Source of the DNA: Janthinobacterium sp. Marseille
GTDB taxonomy: Bacteria; Pseudomonadota; Gammaproteobacteria; Burkholderiales; Burkholderiaceae_D
DNA length: 64,000 nucleotides
Reading direction: 5' to 3'
NCBI RefSeq assembly: GCF_000013625.1
Contig: NC_009659.1
Span: forward strand, 1,116,001-1,180,000
Shown piece after piece: positions 43,866 through 52,686 of the stretch; position 1 is the stretch's first letter; each line of letters opens with the position of its first letter. Made by a program: the position numbers and the translations under genes. The notes under the pieces are model-generated. The model saw only the letters and a list, made by a program, of their open reading frames with translations, was not told the DNA's origin and ran no database searches.

Positions 43866-45586
43866 TGGACCTATCTGCCGAACAACAGGCCATCATCAAT
43901 GCGCCCTTAGCACCTCTTGCAGTCATTGCTTGCGCTGGTAGTGGAAAAACAGCGACTGCAGTACGTCGCCTCGTTGAGATGCGCAGGCTACTGGCCGACA
44001 GTCGCGCAAGAGTAGCTCTGTTATCTTTTTCGAATGTCGCTGTGGATACCTTCCGGCAAAGCTACCAGACACTGGCACAAACATTACCGAATGGTGCTGG
44101 CCGAAGTCGGGTCGATTTTGAAACGCTAGATGGCTTTATTACTAGCCACATACTTCGGCCACATGCATACCGCACAATGGGTTCGCAAAGAGCCGCGTTT
44201 TTGGTGACGGGTACAGAGCCATTCCTCAGTGGATTCACATGTAGGCGGGACCCATTCCCGCTTCCGATTACTGATATGAAAGTTGGCTTTGAGAACAACG
44301 AGCTGTTCTTTTATTACGACTTCCAAGGAAATATTAAACGTCTAGACCAAAACGCAGCCTCTTTGGCTGTGAGGCGACTTGGGCGTACCGGGGCGTACAC
44401 CCATGACCTAGGTCGGTATTGGGCTTACCATACATTGATCGACCAACCACTTATATTGCGAGCATTGGTCCGACGTTATCCGCACGTTTTAGTCGATGAA
44501 TCACAAGATATTGGATTGCTACATCAAGCTATACTTGAGTTACTGATGCGCGCAGGCGTACAGGTCTCCCTTATCGGCGATCCTAATCAGAGTATTTACG
44601 AGTTCGCGGGTGCCAACGGTATGTTTCTACGTGATTACCATCGACGCGAAGAGGTCACTGCATTCTCCCTTACACGCAACTATCGTTCCCGACCATCCAT
44701 ACAAGCAATCGCCAATCACATTTCTGGCCGGAATGACGAACCTCATCGACCGATTGATCCTGGTACACATGGTGTTTATTTCATTGGTTACAGCAATCCT
44801 GAGTTGCCAGGTCTGCTTGATGCTTTCCATGCGGAAGTAGCTAATCTAGGCATGCGCATAGAGAATGCAGCCATTCTTTGTCGCTCGTCCAAATTGGCGG
44901 ATCAACTTGCCGGAGTCAACGAGCCGTCTGGCCGAGGAATAGTTAAACATTTTGTAGAAGCTGCTCTCCATCGCGACATGCATGGCCGTTTTCAAGACGC
45001 GTATAAAGCCGTAGTACGAGGAATCGTTAGTTTGCTTGACGGCCCGCCACAAGGCCTGCTGGCAAGTCTTAGTCATCCTGCTCATGACCGCTCACTGCAA
45101 GATCTTCGCCGCCGGCTATGGGCATTTTCACGGGAGGTTGAAACCGGGCTGCCATCATCCGAATTGCCTGCGATGGATAGCTGGCATCCTTTAATGCTAG
45201 CGCGCGTGCGCACACTACTACAAGAGATTCATCAAGACTTCGGTATGGTGCCAACTGACAATCTGGGGCATAAGCTTGCTCGAACTGGATTACCAGCTGG
45301 GCCACTCGGTGCGGGAGCTGACCTTGCTGCTGAGCGTGGTCCCCGTATTCGTGTCGGAACCGTCCATCATGTCAAGGGAGAAAGCATTGACGCTGTCTTA
45401 TATGTAGCGACGCGTCCCCATTTGCAAGCAATGCTGGACGGCGTGGAGACTGAGTTGGGCCGGATAGGATATGTGGCAGTGACTCGTGCGTGCAATCTTC
45501 TTTGGTTAGCCGTTCCATCGGCCGCCTTACGAGAAATGCGGCCGGCTTTATTGGCCGCAGGTTTTCAAGAGGCCGGAGACCGCTGA
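43865..45586 (+). CDS. gajB: Gabija UvrD-like helicase GajB
   Basis: 573 residues from ATG 43865, which shares its A with the gajA stop TGA. A GTG at 43844 would overlap gajA and is rejected. SF1 helicase motifs: Walker A AGSGKTATAVRR, motif II VDESQDIGLLHQ (DESQ variant), motif III GDPNQSIYEFAGAN, motif V VGTVHHVKGESID and motif VI GYVAVTRACNLLWL. It assembles with GajA in the Gabija antiphage complex and senses DNA ends/nucleotides. Confidence 0.9.
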   Translation: MDLSAEQQAIINAPLAPLAVIACAGSGKTATAVRRLVEMRRLLADSRARVALLSFSNVAVDTFRQSYQTLAQTLPNGAGRSRVDFETLDGFITSHILRPHAYRTMGSQRAAFLVTGTEPFLSGFTCRRDPFPLPITDMKVGFENNELFFYYDFQGNIKRLDQNAASLAVRRLGRTGAYTHDLGRYWAYHTLIDQPLILRALVRRYPHVLVDESQDIGLLHQAILELLMRAGVQVSLIGDPNQSIYEFAGANGMFLRDYHRREEVTAFSLTRNYRSRPSIQAIANHISGRNDEPHRPIDPGTHGVYFIGYSNPELPGLLDAFHAEVANLGMRIENAAILCRSSKLADQLAGVNEPSGRGIVKHFVEAALHRDMHGRFQDAYKAVVRGIVSLLDGPPQGLLASLSHPAHDRSLQDLRRRLWAFSREVETGLPSSELPAMDSWHPLMLARVRTLLQEIHQDFGMVPTDNLGHKLARTGLPAGPLGAGADLAAERGPRIRVGTVHHVKGESIDAVLYVATRPHLQAMLDGVETELGRIGYVAVTRACNLLWLAVPSAALREMRPALLAAGFQEAGDR

Positions 45587-45753
45587 GATAAATTACGCGT
45601 CTGCCATCTTAGCCAAGGCTTTAGTCATGAAGGTATTTAGCTCAGAGAACTCACCACCGTTCTATAAGCCATCGCTAACGACTAAGGCCACTCGTCCTGT
45701 TACTTTAGCCACATAATCACTTCCTTTGCATCACCTTAGATAATCAACCCGTC

Positions 45754-47268
45754 ATGTCCAAAAATAAAGAACTCAACATCTTTGAAGCTGCAGTATTACT
45801 TTCTATTTCTCCAGAGTTGCTGCGCTGGTTAACAAAATATGGTGCCAAGTCAGACGGCAAGAAAAAGTTGAAGGTGTTGCGTAAAGCAGGTGACATGCTT
45901 TTCTTTGATCAAGACGAGCTTGTAACCTTTTCTAACTGGCTTGCAGAACCTTGGCCAACAAAAAAAAATACGCGACCTATCATCCCTGCAGGTATCTTGA
46001 CTGAGATAAAAACAGAAGCGGCGGGACAATGCGCAATATGCCACAGCCATAAAGATAGTTGTGAAGCCGCTCATATTGAGCCTGTCTCGCAGTCGAAAAA
46101 CAATCATCCACACAACCTACTTTGGTTATGCGCGAATCATCACACTAAATACGACAAAGGTACTTTAGGACCCATGAGCGGGCAGGAGGAGTTTGTAAAG
46201 GGTCTCAAAATAGTTCTGCTTAGCATGTCGAAAATTTTATATGAGAGTAAGGCCGAGGGCGCGAAGATAATTTTTCATATCATCGAAACATGTCGACGAG
46301 CGGCATTGCTTAATCCGACCACACCAGAGCAAATAGCCTCGGTTGCAACGCTTGCAGAGGATTCGCTAGATAAACTGATTGGAGTAAAAAATAATAAGAA
46401 ACAATCGTCCAAAGATTTCACTGCATTCAAAAAACTAGGGGAACTTGCATCCAGTAAAAGTTTTGAGAAAACGCGTCCTATCAAAGAACGTCTGGAATTG
46501 GTAGCAACCCTACGAGAAGATTTTCGCGAAGCCGCTGGCATGTGTGATTGTCCATTGTGCAAAGGCACTGGAATTAGAAACGGCGACGATTGCTTTTTGT
46601 GTCATGGCGATGGTGTTGTATCTAACAACGCGGCAGCGTCTTTTGACGCTCGTGACTTCGATTTAGTTAACTGCCCACTTTGCGAAGGTGTCGGGATTCG
46701 ACATGACGATGACTGTCCAGTATGTCGAGGTGACAAACATATAGAGCGCAGATTCGCGGATTTTATGGATTTGGGCGATTACAGCACAGTGGATTGCCCA
46801 CTTTGTGAAGGTTCTGGCGGATATGAGCAACATGATTGCCCTGAATGTCACGGAGATGGTTCGATGGATCGAAGGTTTGCTGAGTTGATCGATTTAAAGG
46901 ACTATACCGATGTCAACTGTCCTCTCTGTAACGGTAGTGGACAACGTGATGATCATGATTGCGAAGTATGCCAAGGTGACAAGGTAATTCCTCGCAAAGA
47001 GGCCGAGAGAGTTGATGTTTCTGCATATGAGATGGTGTATTGTCCGCTCTGCGACGGTGAGGGTCGATATGATGGGGATGATTGCCCGTACTGCGGCGGT
47101 GAGCAACAAGTAGCAAGTAGTTATGCGGAGGCGTTTGATAAACGGGACTTCGATATGGTCGAATGTCCTCTGTGCGACGGAAAAGGTACTAATGAAGATA
47201 ACGATTGCGGCGCTTGTGACGGCAGTGGGGAAGTTACTAGAAAAGCGGCAGAACAGTTGCATGACTAA
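45754..47268 (+). CDS. HNH nuclease fused to six tandem DnaJ-like zinc modules
   Basis: 504 residues. Residues 1-75 look like a small helix-turn-helix (LNIFEAAVLLSISPELLRWL). Residues 88-136 hold an HNH nuclease: CAICHSHKDSCEAAHIEPVS, then NLLWLCANHHTKYD, with zinc CxxC. A helical linker (about 140-265) follows. From about 266 to the end six repeats of roughly 41 residues each carry CPLCxGxG, a variable tract, then DCxxCxGD, followed by an acidic spacer. They resemble the DnaJ zinc-finger centre. The combination may be a nucleic-acid-sensing nuclease. It lies 168 bases after Gabija on the same strand and could be an add-on effector. No family was recognised for the repeat array. Confidence 0.85.
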   Translation: MSKNKELNIFEAAVLLSISPELLRWLTKYGAKSDGKKKLKVLRKAGDMLFFDQDELVTFSNWLAEPWPTKKNTRPIIPAGILTEIKTEAAGQCAICHSHKDSCEAAHIEPVSQSKNNHPHNLLWLCANHHTKYDKGTLGPMSGQEEFVKGLKIVLLSMSKILYESKAEGAKIIFHIIETCRRAALLNPTTPEQIASVATLAEDSLDKLIGVKNNKKQSSKDFTAFKKLGELASSKSFEKTRPIKERLELVATLREDFREAAGMCDCPLCKGTGIRNGDDCFLCHGDGVVSNNAAASFDARDFDLVNCPLCEGVGIRHDDDCPVCRGDKHIERRFADFMDLGDYSTVDCPLCEGSGGYEQHDCPECHGDGSMDRRFAELIDLKDYTDVNCPLCNGSGQRDDHDCEVCQGDKVIPRKEAERVDVSAYEMVYCPLCDGEGRYDGDDCPYCGGEQQVASSYAEAFDKRDFDMVECPLCDGKGTNEDNDCGACDGSGEVTRKAAEQLHD

Positions 47269-47604
47269 TACTTTCTGAAATTTCTCAAATAGCATTGGTG
47301 AGTAAAATAGATCTATTGATATGATTGATCCGAAAATAAACGGTTAGCCATTGGCGTACACATGTACAAATGAACGTAAGGTTATGGTGCATGAAAACGA
47401 GGTAGCAAGGATGCTGCCTGGACAGATTGAAAATTTCTTGCTTACGCTAGGCTTTAAATAAAGAGCAGTAATAATTTGACGGATTGTTTAGCCTTTTTAT
47501 TTTTAGCACATGCTAGTACACATGCACATATTATGTTTTTTTAAATTTCATTAAATTCAATTGGTTAGCTTATTGATTTGACTCCCCCTTTCCCGCCAAA
47601 ATAC
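47269..47604. other. AT-rich gap after the HNH-repeat gene
   Basis: No open frame that looks like a gene. The composition is AT-rich with two ACACATG-type words near 47355 and 47518; nothing can be assigned. Confidence 0.5.
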
Positions 47605-47629
47605 AAAAGCCCGCCATGCGGGCTTTTTT
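47605..47629. terminator. Terminator hairpin, copy A
   Basis: AAAAGCCCGC-CAT-GCGGGCTTTTTT. It is identical in sequence to the hairpin at 47750-47774; the pair frames a palindrome block. Confidence 0.85.
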
Positions 47630-47749
47630 GTTTTGGCGGAGAGAAGTAAGCCGCCTGCGCGGCTTACGCGGGGGATTCGAAGGGAATCGCTTGCAAGCGA
47701 TTCCGCGGCCTGCGGAACGTAGGCGAATCCCCGATCTCTTGTAAAGTAC
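47630..47749. repeat. Nested-palindrome block, possible tRNA-Ser-like fragment
   Basis: Between two identical terminators: GTAAGCCGC/GCGGCTTAC (47646-47667), a perfect 22-bp palindrome at 47683-47704, and an outer pair GGGGATTCG (47671-47679) / CGAATCCCC (47724-47732). The words TGGCGGAGAG and GGGGATTCGAA resemble the reversed 3' end and T-arm of a tRNA-Ser gene, but no complete cloverleaf can be drawn. It may be a REP-like element, a decayed attachment site or both. Confidence 0.45.
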
Positions 47750-47774
47750 AAAAGCCCGCCATGCGGGCTTTTTT
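47750..47774. terminator. Terminator hairpin, copy B
   Basis: The same 25-base hairpin as 47605-47629. It is placed downstream of the SIR2 gene on the minus strand, which it can terminate. Confidence 0.85.
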
Positions 47775-47831
47775 GTTCTGAAGCGAAGATAAAGAAGCCA
47801 CTTGCTCAGCCTATGCAGGGAAATTCGACTG

Positions 47832-49139
47832 TTACTTAATCCAGCCCACAAGGGAGAGCGCGTCGGGGCGTTTGGATTTGTCCCTAATGTGGTTTCTCAA
47901 TATCTTTTTGTTCTGGGTCAGTAAACAAGGCCAGCTATTACTCCATACCCTATGAACAAGCCAGGAATGTCCATGGCAATAATCCCTGGACATTGAATTC
48001 ATCGAGTGTAGTGCTGCGTTTAAAAAAACATTTCGCGTAGGCAGTTCACGGAAATCCAGAATTGATGCAATCAGACATAACCATCTGGCCAATTGCACAT
48101 GTTGCTCCCATCCGTCATCTTGCCTGGTGAGCTGAATCTTCTTTTGTATGATATTCCCGAGCATTGCCACGGCCATGGGTTCATTCGTTTTTCTGCCGAT
48201 GACGGTTAATGTTGTGATTATTTCAAAGAAGGAGGTATTTATCTTTAAGTATTGGTCTTCGAAAAAATGACCTTGCGAAAGCACATTTTTTAAATTTTCT
48301 ATGGAGGAGAAAGAAAATTTTCTTGCCTCATCCATTTGCTCTTCTACCTTTTCAAAGAAGGTATGAATCTCAATCTGATCAATGACTTTGATGCCATAGA
48401 AGTGCGCATAATAGTCTTTTACCCGTCGGCTTACTGCGCTGCGTATTACCAGGAATATATTTCCATAATTGGATCGCTTCTTTGAAAATTCCTGATGTTG
48501 GTTGATTATTTTCTTCAGGTTGATATCAGTGAGCGAATATCCAAGGAAAACAATCGTTTTTTCCTGGAATATCTCTTCTATTTTTTGCGAAAAATAGAAT
48601 TCATATTTGAGATAGTTGGTGCAATCGTCAGATGTCAGCGCCATATTCGCGGGCGAGTCTATCGAACCATGGATATGATAAATAGGTGACTTGGAAGTGG
48701 CTCCGGGTATTGGAAGGCCCGGTGTAATGGAGTGGTATTTTCTTTTATCGGTAAGTGCCTCTACCAGCTTGTCATAGGCCATTGTGACAATGCAGATGGC
48801 ATTCTCGTTAAAGAGTTTTTCTATGACAGAGTTATCGCCAGATAATTTTATCTTCGATATTCTCTTCGCTACTTCATCGTGAATATTTTTTCCTGTTTTT
48901 GCCAACTCCAAATTAAGAACCTGGGCGATGTCCTCGAGAGGCATGGGCTTGCTTTTATTTTTTGGGAATAAAGCCGTTCTCATGGCTTTTGCATTGGCCA
49001 GGGAGCTGCAGCTTTTTTCCAAAAGCTCTTCCCGGCCTAGCGCATTGTTTTCAGTGATGGCCTTTGAAAAACCACTTCCGGTAAATAGACATAAACGCCT
49101 TGATGCCGCTGCATAGGCGATTTCAAAAAACGCACTCAA
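47832..49139 (-). CDS. SIR2-like NADase-domain protein
   Basis: 435 residues, TTG start with GGAAGG upstream. SIR2-like fold: LCLFTGSGFSKAI near the start (GxGxS), IYHIHGSIDSP (about 153-163) and IVFLGYSLTD (about 197-206), the triad of motifs in SIR2 proteins of antiphage systems. The C-terminal 200 residues are helical and have no known motif; they could sense the trigger. SIR2 effectors deplete NAD on infection. It is read alone on the minus strand at the edge of the second defense block. Confidence 0.85.
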   Translation of the reverse strand: MSAFFEIAYAAASRRLCLFTGSGFSKAITENNALGREELLEKSCSSLANAKAMRTALFPKNKSKPMPLEDIAQVLNLELAKTGKNIHDEVAKRISKIKLSGDNSVIEKLFNENAICIVTMAYDKLVEALTDKRKYHSITPGLPIPGATSKSPIYHIHGSIDSPANMALTSDDCTNYLKYEFYFSQKIEEIFQEKTIVFLGYSLTDINLKKIINQHQEFSKKRSNYGNIFLVIRSAVSRRVKDYYAHFYGIKVIDQIEIHTFFEKVEEQMDEARKFSFSSIENLKNVLSQGHFFEDQYLKINTSFFEIITTLTVIGRKTNEPMAVAMLGNIIQKKIQLTRQDDGWEQHVQLARWLCLIASILDFRELPTRNVFLNAALHSMNSMSRDYCHGHSWLVHRVWSNSWPCLLTQNKKILRNHIRDKSKRPDALSLVGWIK

Positions 49140-49657
49140 TGGAGACCTTCCTAACTACTATTGTCGGTTAGTGGTGATTCGCTCTAATTCCCGCATGAAT
49201 ACAATGAAGATTCGCCTGCTGTTCAACGTTGTGTGGCGTCACGGACGCACTTGAATCGCCGATGTGCAGACAAGGGAATACATACTGGCGCTAGCATTAA
49301 TATCGTTATTGCCCCGGATATCAAATTCACTTTCTTGCAGGTCTGCACCTTAAGAATTAATGGCGCGTAAGTCCCGAGTACGTTTTGCGCTCATTCTTTG
49401 TAATTCCACACTTTCTTTTTCTCGTTGATAAAAGATGTGAGTGGTATGTCAGTTCGTCTGCGCAAGGATACTATTGAGAAATGCAAAAAGTATGTGTTAA
49501 TTTTTTCTAAACAATTGCAAACAGAATCTGAATCGATTGCAATCTATTGATGCATTTTCCAGCGCGATTTGAATGCTGTCTTGATACAAATTTCAGTTCG
49601 CTTACGCGTTAAATCCAAAGGGACTTGCAGGTCAAAGAAGATTTGTATATTCTCTAA
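49140..49657. other. Gap between SIR2 and Rrf2 genes
   Basis: About 520 bases with no gene-like frame. The composition changes here from island DNA to the GC-richer right-hand genes. The upstream signals of both divergent genes must lie in it. Confidence 0.5.
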
Positions 49658-49680
49658 ACTACGATATTTTTAGTCTGAGT
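49658..49680. promoter_or_regulatory. Operator candidate before the Rrf2 gene
   Basis: ACTACGA, seven bases, then AGTC, two bases, AGT. The same pattern occurs at 51653-51675 before the NADH dehydrogenase gene, where it is a perfect 9-bp inverted repeat. Confidence 0.55.
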
Positions 49681-49686
49681 TAAATT

Positions 49687-50244
49687 ATGTCTTACATCAG
49701 TTCGGGAGTGGAGTACGGTTTGCATTGCCTGTTGTTCCTGACCCGTTCGTCAGCAGCGGTAGAAGAAGCGAGCGTCCGGGATCTGGCCGAACTTCAAGGT
49801 GTTCCACACGATTTTCTAGCCAAGCTTTTTACGAAACTGGTAAAGGCCGGACTGGTAGTTTCCACTGAAGGTGTCAAGGGTGGGGTCAGGCTTGCCAGGC
49901 TTCCGGAACGAATTACGGTTCACGATGTAATAGTTGCTATCGATGGCGATAAGTCATTGTTTGATTGTCGGGAAATTCGCGGCCGATGTGCGGTGTTCGA
50001 CAGTAATGCACCGGCTTGGGCGACACGAGGCGTATGCTCAATCGATGCGGTTATGCAATTGGCTGAGAAAGCGATGCGTGCCGAACTGAAGCAGCATACG
50101 CTGGCCGACCTTGCGCAACGTACAAATGATAAGGCTCCTGCTGCTTTCGGTGGACAGGTTGTCACCTGGTTGAATGACAGAGCCACAAATCGCCGGGGCG
50201 ACAAACCTGAATCAACAGGTGCAAAGACGCGTAAGCGTGCTTGA
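49687..50244 (+). CDS. Rrf2 family transcriptional regulator
   Basis: 185 residues. The Rrf2 winged helix is clear: YGLHCLLFLTR, VRDLAELQGVPHDFLAKLFT and LVVSTEGVKGGVRLAR. Three cysteines at 94, 101 and 117 are placed like those of Rrf2 sensors that hold an iron-sulfur cluster (NsrR, IscR, RsrR type). It is convergent with the NADH dehydrogenase gene and shares an operator-like motif with it, so it probably controls that gene in response to redox or nitric oxide. Confidence 0.88.
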   Translation: MSYISSGVEYGLHCLLFLTRSSAAVEEASVRDLAELQGVPHDFLAKLFTKLVKAGLVVSTEGVKGGVRLARLPERITVHDVIVAIDGDKSLFDCREIRGRCAVFDSNAPAWATRGVCSIDAVMQLAEKAMRAELKQHTLADLAQRTNDKAPAAFGGQVVTWLNDRATNRRGDKPESTGAKTRKRA

Positions 50245-50293
50245 GATCCGATACGCATTCGCTTGCTTGCATACTGCGCGAGAGTAAATAAAG

Positions 50294-50328
50294 AAAGAGG
50301 GCATTCCATCGGATTGCCCTCTTTTTTT
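50294..50328. terminator. Terminator between convergent genes
   Basis: AGAGGGCA pairs with TGCCCTCT, followed by seven T; serves the Rrf2 gene. Confidence 0.88.
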
Positions 50329-50340
50329 GCTGCTAGTCTA

Positions 50341-51552
50341 TCAGGCTACAACGATGCGACGCGGATCTGCCAGGACAAAAACTTCGGCGCGATCCGCATT
50401 CGGCGGATAGATCCATTCAGTGTTGATTTTCGTTTTCAGGGCCTTGGCTTCAGCTCCTGATAGTTTGACCTGGCGATCCCATCCTTCTGTGTATACCGCG
50501 CCCCACGGGCCAAGATCCAGGCAGGTAACATATTTCGCCTGGCTATATGGAATCGGGGTTTCGCCCACCAGGTCTGCTGCCACATTATGCCCGGCGGATC
50601 GACCAAGATTCATTGCATGCTGGCATGACATCATGGCGAAATTTCCTTCGTCATCGGTAGCCGCGTAAGCGCAATCACCTGTGGCAAATACTGTCGCAAG
50701 GCCTTTGACCTTCAAGTTGCGATCAACATGAAGTCGTCCAAAGTTGTCGCGTTCTGCCGGAATTTGTGCAGTCAGCGTGCTGGCACGTGCACCGGCAGTC
50801 CAGATGACAGTGTCCGCGTCAATGCGCTCTCCGTTTTCAAGCGTCACACCGTTCGAGTCCACAGAAGCAACTCCTGAGCCGAGTTTCCATGTGACACCAA
50901 GTTCAGTTAAGGCCTGGGTGATTACTGGTCGCGGTCCGGCACCAAGGTCCGGCCCTATTGCGTCAGCACGCTCCACCATGATTACGTTCACCGAGGCATC
51001 CTGTCCAAATACTTCTCGCAGCCGGGCCGGCATCTCGGCGGCAGTCTCGATGCCGGTGAAGCCGGCGCCAGCTACTACCACTGTATTACGCGCAGTGCTT
51101 TCCGTTTTTTGAGCCAAGCCGTGGATATGCGATTCAAGCACAGCTGCGTCAGCGATCTGATCGACATTGAATGCATGCTCCTTAAGTCCCGGTATCTGTG
51201 GGCAATGCAGGCGGCTGCCTGCGGCCAGTACCAGACGGTCATATTTGATCTTCCGGGATGCCGTATCTACTCCAGTTTCAGTAATGCTCAGTTCCTGGTT
51301 CGCGACATCAATTTGCTGAACGAGGCCCTGAATGAACGTGACACCGACAGCATTGAAAATTTCTTGCAAGGGGGCCTTCATTCCTTCAGGGTTTTGTTCA
51401 TACAGGCGGGGGCGGACGTGTAGTTTTGGTTCAGGGGCGATCAGGATGATTTCCACGTCGCTGCGGCCTACCTGATCAAGCAAACGGGCTGAGGCCAGTG
51501 CGCTCCACATACCGGCAAAGCCGGCGCCGATAACAAGAATGCGTTTTGACAT
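50341..51552 (-). CDS. NAD(P)/FAD oxidoreductase, type II NADH dehydrogenase-like
   Basis: 403 residues. FAD-binding Rossmann motif at the start (ILVIGAGFAGMWSAL), the NADH-binding VVVAGAGFTGIETAAEM at about 160-176, and the FAD ATG motif GLATVFATGDCAYA. It lacks a C-terminal membrane anchor of the longest NDH-2 forms. It oxidises NADH or NADPH; the acceptor may be quinone. Rrf2 control by the shared motif upstream is likely. Confidence 0.9.
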   Translation of the reverse strand: MSKRILVIGAGFAGMWSALASARLLDQVGRSDVEIILIAPEPKLHVRPRLYEQNPEGMKAPLQEIFNAVGVTFIQGLVQQIDVANQELSITETGVDTASRKIKYDRLVLAAGSRLHCPQIPGLKEHAFNVDQIADAAVLESHIHGLAQKTESTARNTVVVAGAGFTGIETAAEMPARLREVFGQDASVNVIMVERADAIGPDLGAGPRPVITQALTELGVTWKLGSGVASVDSNGVTLENGERIDADTVIWTAGARASTLTAQIPAERDNFGRLHVDRNLKVKGLATVFATGDCAYAATDDEGNFAMMSCQHAMNLGRSAGHNVAADLVGETPIPYSQAKYVTCLDLGPWGAVYTEGWDRQVKLSGAEAKALKTKINTEWIYPPNADRAEVFVLADPRRIVVA

Positions 51553-51652
51553 ACTAGTATTCCTTCATCAAATCTCGGTTTTATGAGACCGGCTGTCGCT
51601 CCAATGACATAGTGCTCCGGTCAATTTTGCGATGCGAGGATCCGCGTCGTTA

Positions 51653-51675
51653 ACTACGACTATATCAGTCGTAGT
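51653..51675. promoter_or_regulatory. Operator candidate before the NADH dehydrogenase gene
   Basis: ACTACGACT, five bases, then AGTCGTAGT, a perfect 9-bp inverted repeat 100 bases before the start. It pairs with the box at 49658. Confidence 0.65.
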
Positions 51676-51956
51676 TTGTGGGTGCAAGTTTTTTTCCGTT
51701 CATTGCGGCGAGGAAAATATACGAGTGCTTTATGGGCACGCGGCTTTGCCATTGTCTTTGGGAGGGCCGGAGAGTCCTTGGCCGGGTTTGCGGGAGGATG
51801 CGAAGGGAGATACTTAAAAGTCGTAGTACGCAGGGGACTATTTTGCCTGAGTGTATCAAGAGCCATCTACCCGTCGATACACCGACCGAGCGTTAGGGGA
51901 ATCCAACAGTTGAATGGCCTGTCAAAAACGGGCTCATCTATCACACTGGAGGATAG
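51676..51956. other. Rest of the gap between NADH dehydrogenase and TetR genes
   Basis: No convincing gene; the longer frames here have low-quality text. A further AGTCGTAGTACGC lies near 51821 and could be a second binding half-site. Confidence 0.5.
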
Positions 51957-52586
51957 CTATTCACCTAACGATTCCAGGTAAGTACAAAACATATCTGCCA
52001 TTGCATCACCATATGTTTTGAGTTCGCCAGGTGTTCGAGATGTGCTTGAAAGATATTTTCCTACTGTCCCCAGCGTAACGGTGATCAGATCGCCGGCCAG
52101 CAAGCGTGTAGCTAGAGAAGTATCGGGCAAGACCTCTTCCATAAATCTCAATACCGATTGATTCGTCGATTCCCGCACGTCGTGCGCTTCGGGTGCATGA
52201 CGATATAGCGGTGCGGCATCGCTTAATGCCTGGCGCATTTCTGCCTCGTCACATTCCGAGCGGATGAATGAATGGACCAGGATTCGGAGTCGCACAAGTG
52301 GCGGCTGCTCGGTGTCTTCCAGGATCCGGCGCAACATACCGCCAGTCTGTTGCCATTCATCCGTTTGTAATCGAAAAAGGATGGCAGCCTTGTTTGGGAA
52401 GTACTGATATACCGATCCCACGCTCACGCCGGCTCTTTCGGCTACCCGCGCCGTGGTGAAACGCTGCGCGCCTTCTTGCGCCAAAACCTGAGTAGCAGCT
52501 TCCAGTATCGCCGCCACCAGTTCGGTGGAGCGAGCCTGCTTGGGCTGCTTGCGCGAGGCAATTTGAGGGCGTTTGCGATCTGTCAT
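51957..52586 (-). CDS. TetR/AcrR family transcriptional regulator
   Basis: 209 residues from ATG 52586; a longer in-frame reading to 52889 adds unlikely text and crosses the operator and the neighbouring gene. Helix-turn-helix: FTTARVAERAGVSVGSVYQY then FPNKAAILFRLQ. The C-terminal domain is ligand-binding by family. It is divergent from the O-methyltransferase gene across a perfect 21-bp inverted repeat, so it probably represses that gene and itself. Confidence 0.9.
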   Translation of the reverse strand: MTDRKRPQIASRKQPKQARSTELVAAILEAATQVLAQEGAQRFTTARVAERAGVSVGSVYQYFPNKAAILFRLQTDEWQQTGGMLRRILEDTEQPPLVRLRILVHSFIRSECDEAEMRQALSDAAPLYRHAPEAHDVRESTNQSVLRFMEEVLPDTSLATRLLAGDLITVTLGTVGKYLSSTSRTPGELKTYGDAMADMFCTYLESLGE

Positions 52587-52621
52587 ATAAGTAAAAAGCG
52601 CGTTTCGGAATGCGACTAGGG

Positions 52622-52669
52622 AATGCGACGAATCCGTCACATAATTAAATGTGACGGATTCGTCGCATT
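52622..52669. promoter_or_regulatory. Perfect 21-bp inverted repeat operator
   Basis: Arms 52622-52642 and 52649-52669, all 21 positions complementary, six-base AATTAA spacer. The core CGACGAATCCGTCAC and its mirror sit between two divergent genes, one a TetR regulator. Confidence 0.8.
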
Positions 52670-52686
52670 TTACCTCTCTCTGGTGA

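Noticed and set aside
47630-47749. Intact tRNA-Ser gene
   Set aside because: T-arm and acceptor-like words occur, but no complete cloverleaf or anticodon arm can be built.
47605-47774. CRISPR-like repeat pair
   Set aside because: Only two copies, each a terminator hairpin, with a single unlike spacer; no cas genes.
51676-51981. Plus-strand ORF of 101 codons
   Set aside because: Overlaps a TetR gene end, low-quality text, no ribosome site.
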